Origin: Shinella kummerowiae
GTDB taxonomy: Bacteria > Pseudomonadota > Alphaproteobacteria > Rhizobiales > Rhizobiaceae
DNA: 64,000 nt
Assembly (NCBI RefSeq): GCF_009827055.1
Contig: NZ_WUMK01000009.1
Coordinates: forward strand, 1 to 64,000
Reading direction: 5' to 3'
This document shows, piece after piece, positions 1 through 8,982 of the stretch. The number at the start of each line of letters is the position of its first letter. Position 1 is the first letter of the stretch. The position numbers and the translations under genes are program-made. The notes below the pieces were generated by a model. That model saw only the letters and a list, made by a program, of their open reading frames with translations, did not search any database and had not been told where the DNA came from.

Positions 1-65
1 TCCCCGTTGGTTGACGACGGAGAGGTGGTGCGCCAGCCGCACGTCGGAGGTGGTGCCCGTAACGC

Positions 66-92
66 AAAAGCCGGCCTCTCGGCCGGCTTTTT
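66..92 (-). terminator. Intrinsic terminator of the aminotransferase gene
   Basis: A perfect hairpin is visible: AAAAGCCGGCC, loop TCTC, GGCCGGCTTTTT. It lies just past the stop codon of the minus-strand aminotransferase gene and carries T-runs in both directions, so it may also end a plus-strand transcript arriving from the left edge. Bases 1-65 hold no gene I can identify. Confidence 0.8.
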
Positions 93-108
93 CATTCATG
101 CGTCGTGT

Positions 109-993
109 TTACGCATCCCCGTTGGAATGCGCCCAGTCGAAATAGAGGTCGCGCGCCTTGGCGGTGATCGGGCCGGGCTGGAGGTCGCGGTCGTCGAGGC
201 GCGTCACCGGCACAACCTTGGAATAGTTGCCCGAGGTGAAGATCTCGTCGGCGGTCTCGAAATCGGCGACCGTCAGCGTGGTCTCGACCACCTCGAAACC
301 GGCATCCTTCAGCAGGCCGATGACGCGCATGCGGGTGATGCCCGCGAGGAAGGTGCGGTTGGCGGCCGGCGTGAACACGACGCCGTCCTTGACCATGAAG
401 ATGTTGGACGAGGCGGTCTCGGCGACATTGCCCAGCATGTCGCGCACCAGCGCATTGTCGAAGCCGCGCTTGCGGGCCTCCACCAGCATGCGGGCATTGT
501 TCGGGTAAAGGCAGCCGGCCTTGGCATCCGTCGGCATGCACTCCACCGTCGGGCGGCGGAAGGGCGAGACGGTGATCGACGAAGCGGCCTTGGGGTCGCC
601 CATCGACGCCTCGAACAGGCAGAGCGCGAAGCGGGTCGATTCCGCGTCCGGCGCGACGACGCTGGTGGGCGAACCATGTTCGGCCCAGTACATCGGCTTG
701 ATGTAGATCGCCGTCTTGCCGTCGAATTTTTCGACACCCTCCCAGGCGAGCGCCTCGATCTCTTCCGCCTTCATCGTCGCCTTGAGGCCGAGTGCCTCGG
801 CAGAGCGGTTGACGCGCTGGCAATGCAGGTCGAGATCCGGCGCGATGCCATCGAACCAGCGCGCGCCGTCGAACACGGTCGAGCCAAGCCACATGGCATG
901 CGAGGTGGGGCCGATGAGCGGCGGGTTGCCCGAAATCCATTCGCCGTCCACGAAGGTCCAGGTCGTCGTGCGTGGTGAGGTATCGACTGGCAT
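109..993 (-). CDS. ilvE: Class IV PLP aminotransferase (branched-chain amino acid type)
   Basis: This 294-residue protein is a fold-type IV PLP aminotransferase, the family that interconverts branched-chain amino acids and their 2-oxo acids in the cytosol. The probable Schiff-base lysine is K158 in DAKAGCLYPNN, and the class signature VAETASSNIFMV follows about 35 residues later. Length fits rhizobial IlvE-like proteins, slightly shorter than E. coli IlvE (309). The start is supported by AAGGAG upstream of ATG. It is monocistronic, ending at a strong hairpin. D-amino acid aminotransferase or aminodeoxychorismate lyase share the fold, so substrate is inferred from overall resemblance rather than from a decisive residue. 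Confidence 0.8.
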   Translation of the reverse strand: MPVDTSPRTTTWTFVDGEWISGNPPLIGPTSHAMWLGSTVFDGARWFDGIAPDLDLHCQRVNRSAEALGLKATMKAEEIEALAWEGVEKFDGKTAIYIKPMYWAEHGSPTSVVAPDAESTRFALCLFEASMGDPKAASSITVSPFRRPTVECMPTDAKAGCLYPNNARMLVEARKRGFDNALVRDMLGNVAETASSNIFMVKDGVVFTPAANRTFLAGITRMRVIGLLKDAGFEVVETTLTVADFETADEIFTSGNYSKVVPVTRLDDRDLQPGPITAKARDLYFDWAHSNGDA

Positions 994-1176
994 TTTAAAA
1001 CTCCTTTTCGCCCATCAAGGCCCGACCGGCCGGGCCGGTCAAGTCGCAAATGCCTTCCAACAGCCGACACCGCTTGTCCATTCAAGATGTTGAATGGGTG
1101 TATCAGGCCTAATCATGGGTCGCCCGGTTGAGGGTCCGCAGGGTGCATGCGATACAGATGCAAAGGGAGCAACAGC

Positions 1177-2217
1177 ATGCGCGCGATGTATTACGAAGCC
1201 TTCGAAGCGACACCGGACATCCGCACACTGCCCGACCCAACCCCAACGCCGGGCGGCGTGGTGATCAAGCTGGAGGCGACGGGGCTTTGCCGCAGCGACT
1301 GGCACGGCTGGATGGGGCACGACCCCGACATTCGCCTGCCGCATGTGCCGGGGCATGAACTGGCCGGCACGGTGCTGGCCGTCGGCAAGGAAGTCCGAAG
1401 GTTCCGCGAAGGTGAGCGCGTGACGGTGCCGTTCGTCTCCGGCTGCGGCCATTGCGGCGAATGCCGCTCGGGCAACCAGCAGATCTGCGAGGAACAGTTC
1501 CAGCCGGGCTTCACCCATTGGGGTTCCTTTGCAGAGTATGTCGCGATCGACTATGCCGACCACAATCTCGTGCACCTGCCCGACGCGATCGATTCCGCGA
1601 CCGCCGCCAGCCTCGGCTGCCGCTTCGCCACCTCGTTCCGCGCCGTCGTCGACCAGGCGCGGGTGACCGGCGGCGAGTGGGTCGCGGTGCATGGCTGCGG
1701 CGGGGTGGGCCTCTCGGCGATCATGATCGCCGCAGCGCTCGGCGCCAATCCGATCGCCATCGATATTTCCGCGGAAAAGCTGGATTTCGCGAAGAAGATG
1801 GGTGCGGTCGCCACCATCAATGCCCGCGCGGTCGCCGATGTGGCGGAGGCTGTGCGCGACATTACCGGCGGCGGGGCACATGCCTCGGTCGACGCGTTGG
1901 GCTCGCCGGTCACCTGCTTCAACTCGATCAAGAACCTGCGCCGGCGCGGACGGCACGTGCAGGTCGGGTTGATGCTCGCCGACCATGCGACGCCACAGAT
2001 TCCGATGGCCCAGGTCATCGGCCACGAACTGGAGATCTACGGCAGCCACGGCATGCAGGCCTGGCGCTACGACGCCATGCTGGCAATGATCGAAAGCGGC
2101 AAGCTCGCCCCGCAAAAGCTGATCGGCCGCCATATCAGCCTCGACGAGGCGGTGCCGGCGCTGATGGCGATGGACAAGGCGACCGACCTCGGCATCAGCG
2201 TGATCACGCGGTTTTGA
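1177..2217 (+). CDS. Zinc-dependent alcohol dehydrogenase, MDR family
   Basis: A 346-residue medium-chain dehydrogenase. Catalytic zinc ligands are visible at C38 and H60-E61 (motif PGHELAGTV). The structural-zinc loop has four cysteines, C90, C93, C96 and C104. The Rossmann motif GCGGVGLSA is central, so NAD(P) is the expected cofactor. An upstream in-frame ATG exists at 1147, but the ATG at 1177 has GGGA at a proper distance and matches the usual N-terminus of the family, so I chose it. The substrate cannot be read from sequence. The flanking aminotransferase is divergently transcribed and the haloacid dehalogenase follows after about 90 bases. Confidence 0.85.
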   Translation: MRAMYYEAFEATPDIRTLPDPTPTPGGVVIKLEATGLCRSDWHGWMGHDPDIRLPHVPGHELAGTVLAVGKEVRRFREGERVTVPFVSGCGHCGECRSGNQQICEEQFQPGFTHWGSFAEYVAIDYADHNLVHLPDAIDSATAASLGCRFATSFRAVVDQARVTGGEWVAVHGCGGVGLSAIMIAAALGANPIAIDISAEKLDFAKKMGAVATINARAVADVAEAVRDITGGGAHASVDALGSPVTCFNSIKNLRRRGRHVQVGLMLADHATPQIPMAQVIGHELEIYGSHGMQAWRYDAMLAMIESGKLAPQKLIGRHISLDEAVPALMAMDKATDLGISVITRF

Positions 2218-2305
2218 GTGTGGCGTTCAACATGCTATGTGATTGACATTGCTTGCGCGATAGCCGTCAATCCCGCTTGACAATGCCCAGGAGGAATCGC
2301 CGCTC

Positions 2306-2956
2306 ATGTCCCACGCCGCCTATGTCTTCGACGCCTATGGCACGCTGTTCGACGTGCATGCGGCGGTGCGCCGCCATGCGGGCGATGTCGGGCCGAATTA
2401 CCAGCTTTTCTCGGAAGTCTGGCGCGCCAAGCAGCTCGAATATTCGTGGACCCGCGCGCTGATGGGCGCCTATGCCGATTTCTGGCAGCTCACCGAACAG
2501 GCGCTCGACTTCACCTTCCAGCGCATCGGCGGCGTCGACCCTGCCCTGCGCCAGAAATTGCTCGACGCCTACTGGAAGCTCGACTGCTACCCCGAGGTCC
2601 CGGCGGTGCTGAAGGCGTTGAAGCAGCGGGGTGCGCATATCGCCATCCTCTCCAACGGCTCACCCGCCATGCTGGCCTCCGCCGTGAAGAATGCAGCGCT
2701 CGACACCGTCATCGACGACATTTTTTCCGTCGACGCGCTGAAGACCTACAAGACGGCGCCTGCCGTCTACGACCTCGTGACGACGAACTACCGGCTCTAT
2801 CCGAACGCCGTCTCCTTCCAGTCGTCCAACCGGTGGGACATTGCGGGCGCGACAAAATTCGGCTTCCGCACCGTGTGGATCAACCGCAGCAACATGCCGG
2901 ACGAATATTTCGATCTCGGCCCGGCACTCATCCTGCCCTCGCTCGACAGCCTCTGA
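2306..2956 (+). CDS. Haloacid dehalogenase type II ((S)-2-haloacid dehalogenase)
   Basis: This 216-residue HAD-superfamily protein carries the hallmarks of L-2-haloacid dehalogenases. The nucleophile motif FDAYGTLFD is at the N-terminus (D9). A serine follows in ILSNGSP (motif II), the motif III lysine lies in DALKTYKTAP, and the last motif SSNRWDIAGA matches the S-x-N-x-x-D pattern of the family. These enzymes hydrolyse 2-haloalkanoic acids to hydroxy acids; many family members have unknown physiological substrates. It ends nine bases before the methyltransferase start and is probably co-transcribed with it. Confidence 0.88.
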   Translation: MSHAAYVFDAYGTLFDVHAAVRRHAGDVGPNYQLFSEVWRAKQLEYSWTRALMGAYADFWQLTEQALDFTFQRIGGVDPALRQKLLDAYWKLDCYPEVPAVLKALKQRGAHIAILSNGSPAMLASAVKNAALDTVIDDIFSVDALKTYKTAPAVYDLVTTNYRLYPNAVSFQSSNRWDIAGATKFGFRTVWINRSNMPDEYFDLGPALILPSLDSL

Positions 2957-2965
2957 GGAAAATCC

Positions 2966-3739
2966 ATGGCCTGGTCTGCCGCGCAATATCTGAAATTCGA
3001 AGACGAACGCACGCGCCCTGCCCGTGACCTGCTCGCCCAGGTGCCGGCCGATCTTCCGGCCGGAACGGTCTATGACCTCGGCTGCGGCCCCGGCAACTCG
3101 ACGGAGCTGCTGGTCGACCGCTTCCCCGGCCGCGGCGTCAAGGGCGTCGACAATGCCGCCGACATGCTGAAGGCCGCGCGCGAACGCCTGCCGGGCGTGG
3201 ATTTCGTGGAATGCGACCTGGCAAAATGGCAGGCGCCCGAGCCGGCCGCCCTGCTCTACGCCAATGCCGTGTTCCAATGGCTGCCCGAGCACGTGGCGCT
3301 GCTCAACAAGCTGATGGACAGCCTGCGTCCCGGCGGCGTGCTCGCCGTGCAGATGCCGGACAATCTGTCCGAACCCTCGCACCTGCTGATGGAGGAAAGC
3401 GCGTTCGCCGGGCCGTGGCGCACGGCCTTCGCGGACGGCACGCCGCGCCGCAAACCGCTGCCCGCGCCGGCCGCCTATATGGACGCGCTCGGCCCGAAGG
3501 CTGCCCGCGTCGATGTCTGGCACACCGCCTACAACCACCCGATGGCCGATGCGGCGGCGATCGTCGAATGGGTGAAGAGCACGGGCCTGCGTCCCTATAT
3601 CGAGCGTATCCCGGCCGAACAACGCGACGGCTTCCTCGCCGACTACGAAAGCCGCATCGCCAAGGCCTATGCGCCGATGGCCGACGGACGGCGGCTGTTG
3701 CGCTTTCCACGGCTGTTCATCGTGGCGGTGAAGGGCTGA
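2966..3739 (+). CDS. tam: Trans-aconitate 2-methyltransferase
   Basis: A 257-residue SAM-dependent methyltransferase resembling Tam, which methylates trans-aconitate, an inhibitor of the TCA cycle formed from cis-aconitate. The SAM-binding motif I is [12 protein letters not shown] near residues 34-45. It is followed by the acidic GVDNAADML, the CDLAKW element, and the family-typical [11 protein letters not shown] and [14 protein letters not shown] segments. Length equals that of E. coli Tam (252). The nine-base gap from the dehalogenase gene suggests one transcript. The downstream LysR gene is convergent, with only four bases between stop codons. Confidence 0.9.
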   Translation: MAWSAAQYLKFEDERTRPARDLLAQVPADLPAGTVYDLGCGPGNSTELLVDRFPGRGVKGVDNAADMLKAARERLPGVDFVECDLAKWQAPEPAALLYANAVFQWLPEHVALLNKLMDSLRPGGVLAVQMPDNLSEPSHLLMEESAFAGPWRTAFADGTPRRKPLPAPAAYMDALGPKAARVDVWHTAYNHPMADAAAIVEWVKSTGLRPYIERIPAEQRDGFLADYESRIAKAYAPMADGRRLLRFPRLFIVAVKG

Positions 3740-3743
3740 CCGC

Positions 3744-4637
3744 TCAGATCGTCTCGACCAGAAAGTCGATGAACGCCCTGATGCGCGCGGCCAGATGCTC
3801 GTGTCCGGCGAAGACGGCGTGCACGACCTCGATGTCGCCCGGGTTGAAGTCCTCCAGAACGGGTACGAGCGTGCCCGCCGCGATATCCGGCTCGACATGG
3901 AAGCGCCCGATGCGGCCCAGGCCGAGACCGTCCAGGCAGAGCTGGCGCAGGATCGCACCGCTGGAGACCAGCATGTTGCCGGTGATCTCATGGGCTTCGG
4001 CGGTCTGCCCGTCGCCTGCGAGAAACGGCCAGTCGTCCATGCTGCGGCGGAAGTTGAAGCGCAGGCAATTGTGCGCGGCGAGATCGGCTGGGTGCTGCGG
4101 CGTGCCGTGCCGTGCGAGATAATCCGGCGATGCGATGACGACCTCGCGGCTTTCCAGCAGCTTTCGCGCCTTCAGCGCGGAATCGCGTAGCGGCCCGGAG
4201 CGGATGGCGACGTCGGTGCGTTCGCCGACCACGTCGATGACGCCGTCCGTCAGCGTCAGGTCCAGTTCGACCTCCGGATACAGCGCCAGGAAAGCGGGCA
4301 CGAGCGGCAGGATATAGCGCTCGCCGAAGCCGACCGACGCGTTGACCCGGAGCGGCCCGCGCGGCACGACGCGCGCACCCTCCGCCACGATCCGCTCCGT
4401 TTCCGCAATGTCCGACAGGATTTTTCGCGCCCGGCCGAGATAGAGCTCCCCTTCCGGCGTCAGTTCCAGCCGGCGCGTGGTGCGCACGAGAAGCCGCGCG
4501 CCGAGCCGGTCCTCGATGCGGGTGACGAGCTTGCTGACCGCCGACGGTGACAGGCGCAGCTTGCGGCCGGCGGCCGAAAAACTCTTCAGCTCCGCCGCCA
4601 GCACGAAGACCTCCATTTCACCGGCCCGGTTGTCCAT
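3744..4637 (-). CDS. LysR-family transcriptional regulator
   Basis: A 297-residue LysR-type regulator. The N-terminal winged helix-turn-helix covers about residues 1-65 (FSAAGRKLRLSPSAVSKLVTR is typical) and the effector-binding periplasmic-protein-like domain fills the rest. It is transcribed divergently from the MFS exporter and the aldo/keto reductase, the usual arrangement when a LysR protein controls its neighbours. A T-N11-A palindrome lies in the shared intergenic space, 11 bases from this gene's start codon. The inducer is unknown. Confidence 0.9.
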   Translation of the reverse strand: MDNRAGEMEVFVLAAELKSFSAAGRKLRLSPSAVSKLVTRIEDRLGARLLVRTTRRLELTPEGELYLGRARKILSDIAETERIVAEGARVVPRGPLRVNASVGFGERYILPLVPAFLALYPEVELDLTLTDGVIDVVGERTDVAIRSGPLRDSALKARKLLESREVVIASPDYLARHGTPQHPADLAAHNCLRFNFRRSMDDWPFLAGDGQTAEAHEITGNMLVSSGAILRQLCLDGLGLGRIGRFHVEPDIAAGTLVPVLEDFNPGDIEVVHAVFAGHEHLAARIRAFIDFLVETI

Positions 4638-4647
4638 GCATCACCTT

Positions 4648-4660
4648 TGAATTCAATTCA
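4648..4660. promoter_or_regulatory. Candidate LysR operator (T-N11-A palindrome)
   Basis: TGAATTCAATTCA is a perfect palindrome around its central base and has the T-N11-A form that LysR-type regulators bind. It sits between the divergent LysR and MFS genes. That it is the operator of this LysR protein is inference from position and form. Confidence 0.5.
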
Positions 4661-4782
4661 CATATGCTTATCCACTTCGCCGGATTAACGCGCAAGTGGT
4701 CCTGCTCCATATTGCGCTCCGAACCTTCATCGCAACCCAGCCAAGCCGCCCGGATCCCAAGCCGGGAGGCCAAGGATCTGCC

Positions 4783-5976
4783 ATGCCTCTCGCTCTCTTT
4801 GCGCTCACCGTCGCGGCCTACGCGATCGGCACCACCGAGTTCGTGATCGTCGGCCTGCTGCCGACCGTCGCGACCGACCTCAACATCACTCTGCCGCTCG
4901 CCGGCCTCATCGTCTCCGTCTATGCGCTCGGCGTCACCTTCGGCGCCCCCATCCTGACGGCGCTTACCGGCAAGCTCGGCCGCAAGCCGCTGCTCATCGG
5001 CCTGATGGCGCTGTTCATCGCCGGCAATGTGCTGGCAGCACTTGCACCAAGCTACGGCATGCTGCTCGTCGGCCGCGTGCTGTCGGCCTTCGCGCACGGC
5101 GTCTTCTTCTCCGTCGGCGCCACCATCGCCGCCGATCTCGTCGCGCCCGATCGCCGGGCCTCCGCCATCGCCATGATGTTCATGGGACTGACCGTCGCCA
5201 TCGTCACCGGCGTGCCGCTCGGCACCTTCATCGGCCAGACGTTCGGCTGGCGCGCCACCTTCTGGGCCGTTGCCGGCCTCGGCCTCGTCGCCTTCGCCGC
5301 CATCGCGCTGCTGCTGCCCGCCAACCTGAAGCGGGAAAAGCCGGCAGGCCTGCTGGAACAGGTGCGCGTGCTTGGCTCCGGCCGGCTGCTCCTCGTCTTC
5401 GCCATGACGGCGCTCGGTTATGGCGGCACCTTCGTCACCTTCACCTTCCTCTCGCCGCTGCTGCAGGACATTACCGGCCTCTCCGCCAATACGGTCAGCC
5501 TCGTGCTGGTGCTCTATGGCGCGGCGATCGCCTTCGGCAACATCGTCGGCGGCAAGGTGGCGAACCGCGAACCGGTCAAGGCGCTGGCGGTGCTCTTCGC
5601 GCTGCAGGCCGCCGTGCTGGTGCTTCTCACCTTCACCGCCCCCTCGCCGGTGCTGGTGCTGGTCACGCTCGCCGCGCTCGGTTTCCTGTCCTTCGCCACC
5701 GTGCCGGGCCTCCAGCTCTACGTCGTGGACATCGCCAAGCGGCACCGTCCGGCCGGCGTGGACGTCGCCTCGGCGCTCAACATCGCCGCCTTCAATCTCG
5801 GTATCGCCGCCGGCGCCTGGATCGGCGGACTGGTCGTCGCCTCGCCGCTCGGCCTCGGATCCACGCCCTGGGTCGGTGCCATCCTGGTCGCCGGTGCGCT
5901 TGGCCTGACGCTGGTGAGCGGCACGCTCGACCGCCGCGAACGCAGTGCGCCGGACGCCGCCTGCCAGCCGGCCTGA
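4783..5976 (+). CDS. MFS transporter, DHA1 drug-efflux type (AraJ/YdhP-like)
   Basis: A 397-residue major facilitator with about 12 hydrophobic segments. The N-terminus AYAIGTTEFVIVGLLPTVA is typical of the AraJ/YdhP/Cmr-like branch of DHA1 exporters, and a motif A-like stretch (GKLGRKPLLIG) follows the second segment. I start at ATG 4783 because translation from the ATG at 4696 would add an unusual basic tail. It is divergent from the LysR gene and is followed by the aldo/keto reductase after 65 bases, so the three may form a small inducible detoxification unit. Substrate is unknown. Confidence 0.85.
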   Translation: MPLALFALTVAAYAIGTTEFVIVGLLPTVATDLNITLPLAGLIVSVYALGVTFGAPILTALTGKLGRKPLLIGLMALFIAGNVLAALAPSYGMLLVGRVLSAFAHGVFFSVGATIAADLVAPDRRASAIAMMFMGLTVAIVTGVPLGTFIGQTFGWRATFWAVAGLGLVAFAAIALLLPANLKREKPAGLLEQVRVLGSGRLLLVFAMTALGYGGTFVTFTFLSPLLQDITGLSANTVSLVLVLYGAAIAFGNIVGGKVANREPVKALAVLFALQAAVLVLLTFTAPSPVLVLVTLAALGFLSFATVPGLQLYVVDIAKRHRPAGVDVASALNIAAFNLGIAAGAWIGGLVVASPLGLGSTPWVGAILVAGALGLTLVSGTLDRRERSAPDAACQPA

Positions 5977-6041
5977 ACCCTTCGTCCGCCGGAGCGTTAC
6001 TTCCCAGCTCCGGCGGTCATCCATGCAAAAGGAGACATCCG

Positions 6042-6875
6042 ATGAAAACCATCAACGCCCATGGCGCCCACATTCCCCAGCTCGGCTTCGGCACGTTCCG
6101 CATGCCGGAAAAAGACGTGCTCGCCATCCTGCCAAAGGCGCTCGCCCAGGGCTTCAGCCATGTCGACACCGCCCAGATCTATGACAATGAGGCGGCCGTC
6201 GGCGCGGCGATCCAGGCCTCCGGTGTGGCCCGCGAAAACATCTTCCTCACCACCAAGGTGTGGGTCGCCAACTATGGCAAGCAAACCTTCGCCGCATCCG
6301 TCGAGGAGAGCCTGCGCAAGCTGAAGACCGACCATGTCGACCTCCTCCTGCTGCACTGGCCGAACGACGCGGTGCCGCTCGAGGTGCAGATCGCCCAACT
6401 CAACGCCGTGCGCGAGCGTGGCCTTACCAAGAACATCGGCGTCAGCAACTTCAGCACGGCGCTGATGGCCGAGGCGGTGCGCCTCAGCGCCGCGCCGCTC
6501 GCCACCAACCAGGTCGAATACCATCCCTATCTCGACCAGATGAAGGTGCTGGAAGCCGCCGAAACCTACGGCATGGCGCTCACCGCCTACTACGCCATGG
6601 CCGACGGCAAGGTGCCGAACGACCCGGTGCTGAAGGAGATCGGCGCCGCGCACGGCAAGTCTGCGGCGCAGGTGGCACTACGCTGGCTGATCCAGCAGCC
6701 GGACGTGGTGGCGCTGACCAAGACGGCGACGGAACAACGGCTTGCCGAAAACCTCGCCCTCTTCGACTTCGTGCTCAGTGCGGACGAGATGAAGCGCATC
6801 CACGGACTTGCCCGCCCGGACGGCCGCATCGTCAGCCCGGACGGCCTTGCCCCGGTCTGGGATCTCGCCGCCTGA
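6042..6875 (+). CDS. Aldo/keto reductase (2,5-diketo-D-gluconate reductase type)
   Basis: A 277-residue NADPH-dependent aldo/keto reductase with the complete catalytic tetrad: D42 and Y47 in HVDTAQIYDNE, K72 in LTTKVW, and H105 in LLLLHWP. The second signature, GVSNFS, is present. It resembles the DkgB/2,5-diketogluconate reductase group that reduces aldehydes and ketones such as methylglyoxal. AAAAGGAG precedes the ATG. It is probably co-transcribed with the MFS exporter upstream and under the divergent LysR regulator. Real substrate not determinable from sequence. Confidence 0.88.
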   Translation: MKTINAHGAHIPQLGFGTFRMPEKDVLAILPKALAQGFSHVDTAQIYDNEAAVGAAIQASGVARENIFLTTKVWVANYGKQTFAASVEESLRKLKTDHVDLLLLHWPNDAVPLEVQIAQLNAVRERGLTKNIGVSNFSTALMAEAVRLSAAPLATNQVEYHPYLDQMKVLEAAETYGMALTAYYAMADGKVPNDPVLKEIGAAHGKSAAQVALRWLIQQPDVVALTKTATEQRLAENLALFDFVLSADEMKRIHGLARPDGRIVSPDGLAPVWDLAA

Positions 6876-6944
6876 ACATCCGGCGGGGGCCGTGCGTTTC
6901 GCCAACCATGCCGGGGCAATCCCATGGCATGTGGGGGGCGCCTC

Positions 6945-7075
6945 CTGCCCCTTCTCCCCCACGGGGAGAAGGTCGCGGTAGCGGGATGAGGGGGCGGCGC
7001 GGAGGGTAACCGGCGTGCAAGCCCCCTCATCCGGCCCTTCGGGCCACCTTCTCCCCGTGGGGGAGAAGGGGAAAG
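6945..7075. repeat. Composite RIME-like palindromic repeat
   Basis: The 311-base gap after the aldo/keto reductase holds two copies of a GC-rich rhizobial intergenic element in opposite orientation. Each has a CTTCTCCCC/GGGGAGAAG hairpin and a CCCCCTCATCC or GGATGAGGGGG end. Similar copies occur near 21.35, 32.86, 54.4 and 61.37 kb. I see no gene in the rest of the gap. Confidence 0.8.
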
Positions 7076-7186
7076 CGGCGGCGGTGTGCGCCCCGCCGAA
7101 CACAGCAAACGGTCCGGCCGGCTTCCCAAAAGGGTGCCGGCCGGATATGGTCGCCGCGCCGCCGAAGATGCGGCAGGGAGCCTCTC

Positions 7187-8341
7187 ATGCAGTCCTCGTC
7201 GTCAACCGTGCTTTCGCCGGACTGGCCGGCCATTGCCGCCGTGGTTCTTGGCGCGACCGCCTTTTCGGTGGCGCAGGGTCTGACCTATCCGCTGGTCTCG
7301 CTGACGCTGGAGGCGCGTGGTTTCTCCTCCTCGATGATCGGTGTGAACGCGATTGCCTATGCCGGCGGCATGGGCGCCTCGACGCTGCTTGTCGGCGCGC
7401 TCACCAAGCGCTGGCGCCCGGACCGGCTGATCATCTTCAGCCTCGTCATCTGCTCGCTCTGCCTGGCCACCTTCGCCGCCTCGTCGTCCTTCGCCATCTG
7501 GGGCGCGGCGCGCTTCCTGCTCGGCTTCTTTGCCAGCATGATCTTCATGCTCGGCGAAGCCTGGCTGAACGCCGCCTGCCCGGACCGGCTGCGCGGCCGC
7601 GTCTCCGGCCTCTACGGCATGGGTATCTGTGCGGGCTTTGCCGCCGGGCCGCTCGCCATTCCGCTGTTCGGCAGCGCCGGCGGGCTGGGCTTTGCGCTGA
7701 CGGCCGTGTATCTCGCCATCGTCGCCTTCGCGACGGCCATGCTGATGTTCTCGACCAAGACGGTGCCCGAGCCGTCCACGGCGGGCGATGTCTTCCGCTT
7801 CTTCAAGGCGGCGCCCATCCTGGTCGGCATGGTCTTCGTCTTCGGCTTCGCCGACATTGCCGCGATTTCCGCCATGCCGGTCTATTTCGTGAAGATGGGC
7901 TACAGCGAAGCCTTTGCCGCCATCAGCGTGACGGTGCTCGCCTTGCCGACGGCGCTCGCCCAGCCGTTCATCGGCGTGCTGCTCGACAAGCTGCCGCGTG
8001 AGCGCGTGGCGCTCGCCGCTGTCGGCGTTGCTGCCGTGAGCTATCTGATCCTGCCGTCGATGACATCGGAAATCGCGATCCTGGGCATCTTCGCCCTGAT
8101 GGGCACAGCCGTGTTCTCGCTTTATACCTGCGCGCTCACCATGCTCGGCGAGCGCTATAGCGGGGCCATGCTGGTCGCGGGGTCGGCCGCCTTCGCCCTT
8201 GTCTATGCGGCGGGCAGCGCCACCGGTTCGGGCCTGACCGGCGCCATCATGGAAGCCGGCGGTCCGAAGGCCGGGCCGCTCTCGGTCGGCCTTGGCCTTG
8301 CCGCTTTCACCGCCGTGCTGGTGTTTGCACGGCGGCGATAG
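7187..8341 (+). CDS. MFS transporter (YcaD-like)
   Basis: A 384-residue major facilitator with about 12 hydrophobic segments and short loops. The early GLTYPLVSLTLEARG segment and MLGEAWLNAACPDRLRGRV in the first half resemble the YcaD-type branch. The start is supported by CAGGGAG upstream of ATG 7187. It is isolated: a composite repeat precedes it and the next gene is convergent on the minus strand. Substrate cannot be inferred. Confidence 0.83.
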   Translation: MQSSSSTVLSPDWPAIAAVVLGATAFSVAQGLTYPLVSLTLEARGFSSSMIGVNAIAYAGGMGASTLLVGALTKRWRPDRLIIFSLVICSLCLATFAASSSFAIWGAARFLLGFFASMIFMLGEAWLNAACPDRLRGRVSGLYGMGICAGFAAGPLAIPLFGSAGGLGFALTAVYLAIVAFATAMLMFSTKTVPEPSTAGDVFRFFKAAPILVGMVFVFGFADIAAISAMPVYFVKMGYSEAFAAISVTVLALPTALAQPFIGVLLDKLPRERVALAAVGVAAVSYLILPSMTSEIAILGIFALMGTAVFSLYTCALTMLGERYSGAMLVAGSAAFALVYAAGSATGSGLTGAIMEAGGPKAGPLSVGLGLAAFTAVLVFARRR

Positions 8342-8355
8342 TCTTCAAGGCAATA

Positions 8356-8748
8356 TCAGACGAACTGGCTGAGGCCCGGCACGGAGGCGACGACTTCGTC
8401 GACCACGTCGGCACCCGCATGTTCGCGAGCGACCGCCATGGTTTCCTTGGCGAGGCCGGTGATTTCGCCCATGCCAAGGCCCTGGCTCATCAGCTGCTGG
8501 CCGAGACCCATGACGCCGCCGCCGCCGATGGCGCTCATCAGGCCGCCCAGCAGACCGCCGCCGCCCTGGCCTTCGCCATTGTACTGGGCAACCAACTCGG
8601 AGGCGCCGGGAATGGCTTCGATCATGCGGGCGACGGGGCCGTCAGCGGCTTCGCGCTGCAGGAAGCCGAGCATCATGCCGATAGCCTTTTCAGCGAGAGC
8701 CGGTTCGATGCCGACGGCATCGGCAACGCGGGTGACGAGATCGTTCAT
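8356..8748 (-). CDS. Small glycine-rich conserved protein (DUF2267/DUF2780-like)
   Basis: A 130-residue protein with an alpha-helical N-terminus, a flexible glycine-rich middle (about residues 60-85) and a helical C-terminus ending in VASVPGLSQFV. It resembles small rhizobial proteins labelled with DUF2267 or DUF2780; I cannot decide between the two. There is no signal peptide or membrane segment. GGAGG precedes the ATG. A perfect 10-bp palindrome TTGACGTCAA lies at 8774-8783 in its leader. Function unknown. Confidence 0.7.
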   Translation of the reverse strand: MNDLVTRVADAVGIEPALAEKAIGMMLGFLQREAADGPVARMIEAIPGASELVAQYNGEGQGGGGLLGGLMSAIGGGGVMGLGQQLMSQGLGMGEITGLAKETMAVAREHAGADVVDEVVASVPGLSQFV

Positions 8749-8982
8749 GGAAAATCCTCCGAAGGAATTGACGTTGACGTCAAGGTAATTGAATTCACCG
8801 ACAAACTCAAGCCGGCTTAGCGCGTCTTCGACAGCCGGGCCGCAGCCCTTGAAAGCGTGTTGTTCCCGTGCCGGACTATCCTTATAACCTGCCTGAGACG
8901 ATTCAATGAAAACCGTCGGGACGCGGCGATCCGCCCGCCCGGCGCGAATCGGACGAGGAACCGGCAGTCAGGGAGTTGCAAC

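Noticed and set aside
7-978. A 323-codon plus-strand frame at the left edge
   Set aside because: Antisense to the aminotransferase and crosses its terminator; no family resemblance.
4618-6024. A 468-codon minus-strand open frame
   Set aside because: Antisense to the MFS transporter; low-complexity Glu/Gly/Arg/Asp sequence.
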